Shown piece after piece: positions 13,634 through 19,711 of a stretch of 19,711 nucleotides of DNA. The notes beneath the pieces are model-generated. The model saw only the letters and a list, made by a program, of their open reading frames with translations, was not told where the DNA came from and did not search any database. The translations under genes were made by a program, and so were the position numbers. Positions within the stretch are counted from its first letter, which is position 1. Every line of letters starts with the position of its first letter. The DNA is taken from NCBI GenBank assembly GCA_031255985.1, contig JAIRRL010000059.1, forward strand, positions 1 through 19,711. Direction: 5' to 3'. Source of the stretch: Gracilibacteraceae bacterium. GTDB lineage: Bacteria > Bacillota > Desulfitobacteriia > Desulfitobacteriales > Syntrophobotulaceae.

Positions 13634-13699
13634 GCTTCTTGTTTCGCGCCCTATATTTATAGATGCGTGGTAAAAATTTTCGCCTGAGGAGTTGAGAGC

Positions 13700-13903
13700 A
13701 TGAGCGCCAAAATCCTTCCTCTCCGGAGAAATACAGCGGCGAGCTTCCGTTGCGTACTATGCGAAAGCATCGCCCCGGCGCACAGTTTCCGCGGTCGTCC
13801 GGTCTGTCAGTCCTGCGCCGATTCCTTCCGCCTCCTGGCCGTCGCCGCCGCTTGCGCCGACGGAAGTCCCGGCGAGCTGGGGAAAAATCCTGTCAGCCGC
13901 TGA
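13700..13903 (+). CDS. Small zinc-ribbon protein, possibly Gin (CsfB)-like anti-sigma factor
   Basis: This is a 67-residue protein. CVLC (18-21) and CQSC (36-39), 14 residues apart, make a four-cysteine zinc knuckle. The arrangement CVLCE...VCQSC is close to Gin (CsfB) of Bacillus subtilis as I remember it (about 64 residues, CVICE...ICTEC), an inhibitor of sporulation sigma factors. The assignment rests on spacing and size only; any small treble-clef protein could look alike. The gene is supported by GAGGAG eight bases before ATG 13700. A possible sigma-F/G type -10 (GGTAAAAAT, 13669-13677) has no matching -35. The last residue codons run into the 21-bp tandem repeat, so the C-terminus may have been altered. 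It is convergent with mfd. Confidence 0.55.
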   Translation: MSAKILPLRRNTAASFRCVLCESIAPAHSFRGRPVCQSCADSFRLLAVAAACADGSPGELGKNPVSR

Positions 13904-13960
13904 GCGCCGGTCGTTGGCAGTTAGCCGTTGGCCGTTAACTGTTAAGCGCCGGCCGTTGGC
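13898..13960. repeat. Degenerate 21-bp tandem repeat, three units
   Basis: Read on the minus strand, three 21-bp units (13940-13960, 13919-13939, 13898-13918) each contain GCCAACG- or TTAACGG-like cores. The first and third agree at about 17 of 21 positions (both hold CCGGCGCT). Related sequence continues to about 13980. The repeat fills the gap between the zinc-protein gene and mfd and includes the stop codon of the former. It may help terminate both convergent genes or be a mobile intergenic repeat. Confidence 0.6.
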
Positions 13961-13982
13961 CATTGGCAGTTGCCTTTAGCCG

Positions 13983-16900
13983 TCAAGTATCGGATTTTGC
14001 CGCCGCCGTCTCAAAAAGCCGCAACAGCGCCCGCGCGGTTTTCAGCGTCTGGGCCGGATCCGGCAGCGTCAGGCTCACGCGCAGCGCGTCCCCGTCCGCC
14101 GCCTGAAAGGCAAGCGGCAACTCCGGGTTTTGGGCCAGTTGCATCAATTCCTCACCGGAAATGCCCGGATCCCGCGCGAACACGGCCGTCAGCCGTCCTC
14201 CCCGCCGGGAAATCTCCCTGATGCCGAGCGCGCGGGCCCGGACGCGCAGCTCCATGATCCGGACGAGATTGTCCGCCTCCGGCGGCATCTCCCCAAAACG
14301 GTCGATCATTTCCGCGATAATATCGCTTACATCCTCTTCGACAGCCGCGGCGGCCATGCGCTGATAAAGCACGGCTTTCACCCGTCTGTCCCCTACATAG
14401 CTGTCCGGCAGCAGAGCCTTCATTTTCAGATCGATCACCGTTTCCAGCGGCGGTTCGGGTTCTTCCTCCCCTTTTAATTCCCGCACGGCTTCCCGCAGCA
14501 TCTTCGTGTACAGACCGAAGCCGACGGCGGCCATATGCCCGTGCTGCTCCCCCCCGATCAGGTTGCCCGCGCCACGGATTTCCAGATCGCGCATCGCTAT
14601 TTTGAGACCGGAACCGAATTCCGTGAACTCGCGAATCGTCGTCAGTCTTTTTTCCGCGCTTTCCGTCAGCACCTTCCGCGGCTGGTAGAGAAAATAAGCG
14701 TAAGCCCTGCGGCTGGAACGCCCCACCCGCCCGCGCAGCTGGTAAAGCTGGCTCAGGCCGAACCGATCCGCGTCGTCGACGATCAGCGTGTTGACATTCG
14801 GCATATCCAGCCCCGTTTCAATGATGGCCGTGCATATCATCACATCTTTTTCCCGCCGCAAAAAAGCGAGCATTTCTTTTTCCAGCAACGCCTCCGGCAT
14901 CTGCCCGTGTACCAGGCCGTAACGCGCTTCCGGCGCCAGCTCCCGCAAAAAACGCTCAACCCGCTCCAGCGACTGAACGCGGTTATGCACGTAAAACACC
15001 TGGCCGCCGCGCCCGATTTCCCGCCGGATCGCGTCGCGCACCAGATTGGGGCTGAATTCCGCCACATAGGTCAGCACGGGCTGGCGATCCTCCGGCGGCG
15101 TGTTGATGACGCTTATATCGCGAATTCCGGCGAGCGACATATGCAAAGTGCGCGGGATGGGAGTGGCCGTCAAAGTCAGCACGTCCACCGAGCGTTTCAT
15201 CTGTTTGATTTTTTCCTTGTGCGCCACGCCGAACCGGTGTTCCTCGTCGATCACCAACAGGCCGAGATCCTTAAAAGCAATGCCGTCGCTCAAAAGTTTA
15301 TGCGTCCCCACGACCAGATCGACGGCGCCGCTCCGCAGCCCGCGCGCGATTTCCCGCTGCCGCTCGGCCGGGCAAAAACGGCTCAGGCTCTCGATCCGCA
15401 CCGGATAATCGGCAAAACGCTCGCGCATGGTATTGAAATGCTGCTGGGCCAAAATCGTGGTCGGCACGAGTATCGCCGCCTGCTTGCCCGCTTCCACCAC
15501 TTTGAACGCCGCCCGCAGCGCCACTTCCGTCTTGCCGTAGCCGACATCGCCGCAAAGCAGACGATCCATCGGCCGCCGCCGCCGCATATCCCGTTTTATT
15601 TCCCGGATGCTTTGCAGCTGATCCTGCGTTTCCTCGTAAGGAAACTTTTCCTCGAACTCCCGCTGCCACTCCGTATCCTCGCCAAAGGCAAAACCCGCTT
15701 CCTTCTCCCGCTCCGCGTAAAGGGCGACCAGGTCGATCGCCATTTCCCGCACAGCCGCCCGCGCCCTGGTTTTGGCCCTTTGCCACCCGCTTCCGTTCAG
15801 CTTGTTCAGCTTAGGCTCGCGTTCCCCGTCTCCGGCCATATATTTTTCCAGACAGCCGAGATGATCCAGCGGCACATACAGCTTATCCTCCCCGGCGTAT
15901 CGTATGGCAAAAAAATCCTTTTCGATCCCTTCCGCCGTGATGGTCTCTATGCCGACGAAGCGGCCGACGCCGTGGTGGATATGCGTGACAAAATCTCCCG
16001 GCTTCAAGTCCGGCAGGCTGAGGGCCGCTTCCCGTCTCGCCGCCGCCGGGCGGGAGCGGCGGCGGCTTTGGTAGATTTCCGTTTCCGTCAGCAAAATGAG
16101 CTTGGCGCCAGGCAACTCAAAACCCTGTTCCAGCGAAAAAGGGTAAACTCCCGTCTCCCCCGGCCGCAGCGAATCGGCGGCGGTCAGGCGCCGGGCCGGA
16201 ATCGCCGCCGCCGTCAGACCGTCCAGCAGGCGTTCCCGTCTTTGCGCGTCTCCGACGCAGAGAGCCGCCGCGTAACCCCGGCGGGTAAAATCCGCCGTTT
16301 CTTTGACCAAAAGAGCCTGCCCGGCGTAAGCCGCCACGGAGCGGGACTCAACCCGCAAATGCCGCTCCGGCTGAAAACCCGGTATTTCATGGGGGAGAGC
16401 GCATAATCCCATAAATTTACAATCAGGAGCGGCCAATATAGCTTCAAAACCGACCAGCAGCTTATCCGGCGGCACGAATTCCTCTCCCCGCTCCAGACTC
16501 GCGGTATATTCCCGCAGCCGGCTGCTGAGGGCGAACTCCAGCTGTTCGCGCAGGCGCTGCGGTTCGTCCAGCAGCAGCAGCGCGCCGGGCGGCAGCCATT
16601 CCCAAAAAGGCGCCGTGAGCGCCGGCCGCAAAGCCAGCAGCGGATAAAACTCCCGCGGCGGCGCCGCCGACTCCCCGGCCTGACCGGCTACCCGCGCCGC
16701 CGCTTCCGTCAGGCCGGCCCGGCGCAGGCGCTCCGCCGCTCCGGCCGCCGCCCGCCGCGCCGCCCCGGTCAAATCGCGCTGTTCCTCCGGCGACAGGCGG
16801 AATTCCCGCGCCGGGGTCAGGCGCGCAGAGGACTGAGTTCCGGCCGAAAGCTGGCTGTCAAGGTCAAGCGGGCGGATGGCGTCAAGTTCCTCATCGAAAA

Positions 16901-17492
16901 ATTCCAGGCGCAAAGGCGCGCCTCCCGGCGGCGCGACGTCGAGAATTCCGCCCCGCAAGGCGAATTGACCGGGGCCGGCTGCCACGTTTTCACGGGTGTA
17001 ACCGGCCTCGGTTAAATATTGCAGGAGCTTGGCGCGGGGGTAAACCTCCCCTGTCCGCAAAATCAAGGTTTGCCGCCGCCAGGCGGCCGGCAGGGGCCAG
17101 CGGCGGCTGACCGCTTCCGCCGTCAGCACCGGCACGGGGGCCAGGGCGGGCGCGGTTTCCGCCGCCAAAAGAGCGAGCGCGCGCAGCCGTTCGTCCGCCG
17201 TTTCCCGGCTTTGGCTCAACACATCGTATTTCGGCCATTCCCTGGCCGGGAAACGGAAGATTTCCCGCTCCGGCAGCAACGCCCGCAAATCTTCCGTCCA
17301 GGCGCGCGCCGTTTCTTCCCCGGCGGTCAAAACAACAATCCGCGCGCCCCCGGCGGCCAAACGGGCGGCCAGGGCGCTCTTTTGACTGCCGGCCGGCCCG
17401 GAGGCGAGAAAGTATTTGGCTCCGCCGGCCAGCGCGGCCAGCAAGCTCTCTATATTCAAACCCCGGTCGAGGTAATCTCCCAGTGTCGGCAT
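13983..17492 (-). CDS. mfd: Mfd transcription-repair coupling factor
   Basis: This 1169-residue ATP-dependent translocase removes RNA polymerase stalled at DNA lesions and recruits UvrA. The N-terminal UvrB-like module is present (degenerate Walker A, GPAGSQKSA, near 32). The RNA polymerase-interacting domain starts near 490 (LKPGDFVTHIHHGVGRFVGI). The RecG-like translocase follows with Walker A GDVGYGKTE (near 645), DEEH (near 750) and TATPIPRTLH. GLVHGQM, TAIIETGLDMPN, QLRGRVGRS and the TRG segment GSGLKIAMRDLEIRGAGNLIG come next, then the C-terminal UvrA-masking domain. All helicase motifs look intact. The ORF opens with TTG-ATG; I use ATG 17490-17492, whose A is also the last base of the pth stop (TGATG), indicating coupled translation. 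It is the last gene of glmU-prs-pth-mfd. Confidence 0.97.
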   Translation of the reverse strand: MPTLGDYLDRGLNIESLLAALAGGAKYFLASGPAGSQKSALAARLAAGGARIVVLTAGEETARAWTEDLRALLPEREIFRFPAREWPKYDVLSQSRETADERLRALALLAAETAPALAPVPVLTAEAVSRRWPLPAAWRRQTLILRTGEVYPRAKLLQYLTEAGYTRENVAAGPGQFALRGGILDVAPPGGAPLRLEFFDEELDAIRPLDLDSQLSAGTQSSARLTPAREFRLSPEEQRDLTGAARRAAAGAAERLRRAGLTEAAARVAGQAGESAAPPREFYPLLALRPALTAPFWEWLPPGALLLLDEPQRLREQLEFALSSRLREYTASLERGEEFVPPDKLLVGFEAILAAPDCKFMGLCALPHEIPGFQPERHLRVESRSVAAYAGQALLVKETADFTRRGYAAALCVGDAQRRERLLDGLTAAAIPARRLTAADSLRPGETGVYPFSLEQGFELPGAKLILLTETEIYQSRRRSRPAAARREAALSLPDLKPGDFVTHIHHGVGRFVGIETITAEGIEKDFFAIRYAGEDKLYVPLDHLGCLEKYMAGDGEREPKLNKLNGSGWQRAKTRARAAVREMAIDLVALYAEREKEAGFAFGEDTEWQREFEEKFPYEETQDQLQSIREIKRDMRRRRPMDRLLCGDVGYGKTEVALRAAFKVVEAGKQAAILVPTTILAQQHFNTMRERFADYPVRIESLSRFCPAERQREIARGLRSGAVDLVVGTHKLLSDGIAFKDLGLLVIDEEHRFGVAHKEKIKQMKRSVDVLTLTATPIPRTLHMSLAGIRDISVINTPPEDRQPVLTYVAEFSPNLVRDAIRREIGRGGQVFYVHNRVQSLERVERFLRELAPEARYGLVHGQMPEALLEKEMLAFLRREKDVMICTAIIETGLDMPNVNTLIVDDADRFGLSQLYQLRGRVGRSSRRAYAYFLYQPRKVLTESAEKRLTTIREFTEFGSGLKIAMRDLEIRGAGNLIGGEQHGHMAAVGFGLYTKMLREAVRELKGEEEPEPPLETVIDLKMKALLPDSYVGDRRVKAVLYQRMAAAAVEEDVSDIIAEMIDRFGEMPPEADNLVRIMELRVRARALGIREISRRGGRLTAVFARDPGISGEELMQLAQNPELPLAFQAADGDALRVSLTLPDPAQTLKTARALLRLFETAAAKSDT

Positions 17493-18079
17493 CAAATATC
17501 TTCGGCCCTGTTGTAAATATTCATCGCTTCTTCGCCCTGCCCGCAGCCCCAGAGCGCCGCCGCCGCCGCCGCCCTGGCCAGAGTTTTTTCCATTATTTCC
17601 CTTTCGGCCGGTTCAAAGCGAGCCAGCACATAGCGGGCCGGGTCGTCCAGCAGCGGCCGCCCCGCCCCTATGCGCAGACGCCAGAATTCCTCCGTCCCCA
17701 GGACGGCGATGATGGATTTGAGCCCGTTATGGCCGCCGGCGCCGCCTTTGGGCCGCAGACGCAACCGGCCGGGCGGCAGGTCAATATCGTCGCAGACGAC
17801 TAAGATATCGGCCGGGCTTGTTTTGTAATAGGCGGCCAGCGGGCCCACGGCCTGGCCGCTTAAATTCATATAAGTCAGCGGCTTGAACAGCAAAATTTTT
17901 TCCGCGCCCGCGCCCACGCCCGTGCCTCTCCCCTCTCCCGCCGCCGCCGCCGCCAACTCGCCGCGAAAAGCGGGGCGGAAAGAGTCCCCCCCCAGGCGGT
18001 TCAACACCATAAAACCGAGGTTATGCCGCGTGCCGGCGTATTGAGAGCCGGGATTGCCCAGCCCGACCACAATCTTCAT
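17492..18079 (-). CDS. pth: Peptidyl-tRNA hydrolase
   Basis: This 195-residue enzyme of the bacterial Pth family cleaves peptidyl-tRNA released from stalled ribosomes. N9 and H19 lie in GLGNPGSQYAGTRHNLGF, followed by KPLTYMNLSG (66-75). The catalytic Asp pair is in CDDIDLPPGRLRLRPKG (96-111), and N118 is in GGAGGHNGLKSI. These match the N, H, D and N residues of the E. coli enzyme. Between beta strands at 42-60 is an Ala/Gly-rich stretch (LAAAAAGEGRGTGVGAGAEK), somewhat longer than usual, and another Ala run lies near 169-175; both are encoded by GCC-rich tracts. ATG 18077-18079 lies three bases after the prs stop. The gene ends in a TGATG overlap with mfd. Confidence 0.96.
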   Translation of the reverse strand: MKIVVGLGNPGSQYAGTRHNLGFMVLNRLGGDSFRPAFRGELAAAAAGEGRGTGVGAGAEKILLFKPLTYMNLSGQAVGPLAAYYKTSPADILVVCDDIDLPPGRLRLRPKGGAGGHNGLKSIIAVLGTEEFWRLRIGAGRPLLDDPARYVLARFEPAEREIMEKTLARAAAAAALWGCGQGEEAMNIYNRAEDI

Positions 18080-18082
18080 CCG

Positions 18083-19027
18083 TCAGCCGAACAGTTTGCT
18101 GACGGAGAGATCGTCATGCACGCGCACTATGGCCTCGCCGAGCAAAGCGGCGATCGACAGGGCGGTGATCGGCAGCGCCTCTTTCATCTCCGGGTTCAGG
18201 GGAATAGAGTTGGTGACTATAAGCTCCTTGATATGAGAGCTTTTCAGTCTGGCAAAGGCTTTGGGCGAAAGCACCGGGTGAGTGCAGCAGGCGTAAACCT
18301 CGCGCGCCCCCGCCTGGGTCAGGGCGACGGAAGCGTTGGCGATCGTGCCCGCCGTATCTATGATATCGTCCACCAAAATCGCCGTCCTGTCCCCTAATTC
18401 GCCGATTACATGCATGATTTCGGAAACATTGGGTTCCGGCCGCCTTTTGTCCACGATAGCCAGCGTAGCCCCTATCCGCTCGGCAAAATCGCGCGCCCTT
18501 CCCACGCCGCCGATATCGGGGGAAACGACGCAGACGTTTTCCAGTTTTTTGGAATTAATATAATTGGCCAGAATCATATTGCCGGGCAGATGGTCGAGCG
18601 GTATATCAAAAAAACCCTGGATAGCCGGGGCGTGCAAATCCATCGCCATCATCCGATCCGCGCCCGCCTTGACGATGAGATTGGCCACCAGTTTAGCGGA
18701 AATAGGCTCCCGCGCCCGCGCCTTGCGCTCCTGCCGCGCATAACCGTAATAAGGCGTCACCGCCGTTATCCGGCTGGCGGAAGCCCGCCGTAGCGCGTCG
18801 ATCAGGATCAGCAGCTCCATCAGATTATCGTTGGCCGGGGCGCAGGTGGGCTGCACCACGAAAACATCAGCCCCGCGGACGCTCTCCTGAATATTGACGC
18901 TGATTTCCCCGTCTTGAAAACGTTTGACAACCGCTTTGCCGATGGCAATACCCAAATGGTCGCTGATTTCCAGCGCCAGTTCCCGATGGGAATTGCCGCA
19001 GAAAATCTTCAGTTCCCGGCCTGACAT
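18083..19027 (-). CDS. prs: Ribose-phosphate pyrophosphokinase (PRPP synthetase)
   Basis: This 314-residue enzyme is a class I PRPP synthase: ribose 5-phosphate + ATP gives PRPP + AMP, feeding purine, pyrimidine, His, Trp and NAD synthesis. Motifs are FCGNSHRELA (9-18), RFQDGEISVNI (36-46), the flexible catalytic loop YGYARQERKARAREPIS (94-110), DLHAPAIQGFF (130-140) and the PRPP-binding VDDIIDTAGTI (219-229). The usual DLHAGQIQGFF has P-A in place of G-Q, a mild change. The ORF could be extended 15 codons upstream, but ATG 19025-19027 has GGGAGG seven bases before it and gives the normal N-terminus. Its start overlaps the glmU stop as TGATG. Confidence 0.97.
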   Translation of the reverse strand: MSGRELKIFCGNSHRELALEISDHLGIAIGKAVVKRFQDGEISVNIQESVRGADVFVVQPTCAPANDNLMELLILIDALRRASASRITAVTPYYGYARQERKARAREPISAKLVANLIVKAGADRMMAMDLHAPAIQGFFDIPLDHLPGNMILANYINSKKLENVCVVSPDIGGVGRARDFAERIGATLAIVDKRRPEPNVSEIMHVIGELGDRTAILVDDIIDTAGTIANASVALTQAGAREVYACCTHPVLSPKAFARLKSSHIKELIVTNSIPLNPEMKEALPITALSIAALLGEAIVRVHDDLSVSKLFG

Positions 19028-19711
19028 CAAATTTCCTCCCTTTGCGCGGGGATCGCCGCTCCCCTCCGCCAATTCGGTATAAGACGCTGTTTCGCCCGCT
19101 CCAGTCCCAGAGCCTCCGCCGGCACGTCCTCGGTAATGGTGGAACCGGCGCCGACGACCGCGCCGCGCCCCACGCGCACCGGCGCGACAAAATTCGCGTT
19201 GCTGCCGACGAAAGCGCCGTCTTCGATAACAGTGCGGTGTTTCTCTTTGCCGTCGTAATTACAGGTGATGGCCCCGGCGCCGATATTCACGCCGGCGCCC
19301 ACTTCCGCGTCGCCGATGTAACTCAGGTGGGGCGCTTTGGAACCTTCGCCGAAACGGCTGTTTTTGACTTCGACAAAATCCCCGATTTTGACCCCGGCCG
19401 CCAGAACCGCGCCGGGCCGGAGATAAGCGTAAGGCCCGACGACGCAGTCCGGCCCGATCACCGCCTGCCGGGCCGTGCTTTGCTCCACGACGGCCCCCGC
19501 GCCGCAAACGCAATCCTCCAGCACCGCGTAAGGCCCGACGACAGCGCCCGTCTCCACCCGCGTGCGGCCGCTCAGCAAGGAAAAAGGCAAAACCGTTACG
19601 TCCGGCGCCAATTCCACTTCCGGCCCCAGGCGGATCGTCTCCGGCGCCCGCAGCGTCACGCCGGCGCGCAGCCAGCGCGCCCGGACGCGGGCGTACACTA
19701 TTTCTTCCGCC
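19027..19711 (-). CDS. glmU: GlmU, C-terminal acetyltransferase domain (5' end outside window)
   Basis: The frame is open to the window edge, so this is the last ~228 residues of bifunctional GlmU, which makes UDP-N-acetylglucosamine. Visible is the linker (AEEIVYARVRARWLRAGVT) and then the left-handed beta-helix of hexapeptide repeats. KNSRFGEGSKAPHLSYIGDA holds the catalytic His and substrate Lys, and NIGAGAITCNYDGKEKHRT the Asn-Tyr acetyl-CoA/sugar contacts. GAFVGSNANFVAPV follows. The N-terminal uridyltransferase domain is not in the window. The GTG at 19696-19698 is internal, not the start. It heads the visible glmU-prs-pth-mfd operon, an order common in Bacillota. Confidence 0.95.
   Translation of the reverse strand, partial: AEEIVYARVRARWLRAGVTLRAPETIRLGPEVELAPDVTVLPFSLLSGRTRVETGAVVGPYAVLEDCVCGAGAVVEQSTARQAVIGPDCVVGPYAYLRPGAVLAAGVKIGDFVEVKNSRFGEGSKAPHLSYIGDAEVGAGVNIGAGAITCNYDGKEKHRTVIEDGAFVGSNANFVAPVRVGRGAVVGAGSTITEDVPAEALGLERAKQRLIPNWRRGAAIPAQREEI

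Noticed and set aside
13757..13963. Minus-strand frame with repeated NGxRLTx peptides
   Set aside because: The peptide repeat is simply the translated 21-bp DNA repeat running antisense into the zinc-protein gene. It has no ribosome binding site.
13898..13980. Possible CRISPR array
   Set aside because: Units are directly adjacent, degenerate and only 21 bp, with no spacers of constant length and no cas genes nearby.
14535..16406. Open plus-strand frame of 623 codons opposite mfd
   Set aside because: Antisense to intact Mfd helicase motifs; the composition is His/Arg/Gln-rich as expected for the reverse frame. No family signature was seen.
19028..19072. Upstream ATG extension of prs
   Set aside because: The 15 extra codons overlap glmU and have no family counterpart. 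ATG 19027 has a strong ribosome binding site.

Overview
The window looks like chromosome from an anaerobic, GC-rich member of the Bacillota (Clostridia- or Negativicutes-like). This is inferred from gene content: the glmU-prs-pth-mfd order, an electron-bifurcating-type [FeFe] hydrogenase, NfnAB, a DUF975-like membrane protein, a YhfC-like protein and a possible Gin-like zinc protein. Strong GGAGG-type ribosome binding sites precede most genes, and TTG or GTG starts are used in places. No rRNA, tRNA, CRISPR array, transposase or phage gene was seen.

Layout. Bases 1-543 (+) are the 3' end of a MurJ-type lipid II flippase. A good sigma-A promoter and a perfect 16-bp inverted repeat follow, leading into a DUF975-like membrane protein (706-1500, +). 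Convergent to it, and overlapping its end by 23 bp, is a minus-strand pair: a YhfC-like membrane protein that seems to have lost catalytic residues (1985-2770) and a small three-helix membrane protein (1478-1978). A clear intrinsic terminator at 2849-2883 ends the L-lactate permease gene lldP (2896-4896, -). lldP is divergent from a sirtuin deacetylase gene (5203-5940, +). The roughly 300-bp spacer between them holds both promoters, three helically phased TCGAC boxes and a hairpin.

The centre is one minus-strand redox operon, read from about 13.5 kb down to 5.97 kb: nfnA-nfnB-[hairpin]-hydC-hydB-hydA-thiF/moeB-like. NfnAB exchanges electrons among NADH, reduced ferredoxin and NADPH. HydABC oxidises NADH and ferredoxin together to make H2, or runs in reverse. 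Together they would balance ferredoxin, NAD(H), NADP(H) and H2. With the nearby lactate permease this fits a lactate-using fermenter or syntroph, but that physiology is inference. The last gene is an E1-like adenylyltransferase whose partner is not in the window.

Upstream of nfnA lies a divergent regulatory region with dyads and a small plus-strand zinc-ribbon gene (13700-13903), followed by a degenerate 21-bp tandem repeat. The remainder is the minus-strand housekeeping operon glmU (3' part)-prs-pth-mfd, with TGATG stop/start overlaps at two junctions.

I see no clearly undescribed multi-gene system. The most interesting items are the joint nfn-hyd-E1 operon, the TSCSP variant in the hydrogenase active-site motif, the orphan E1 enzyme, the dyad in front of the DUF975-like gene, the degenerate YhfC-like protein and the small zinc protein.
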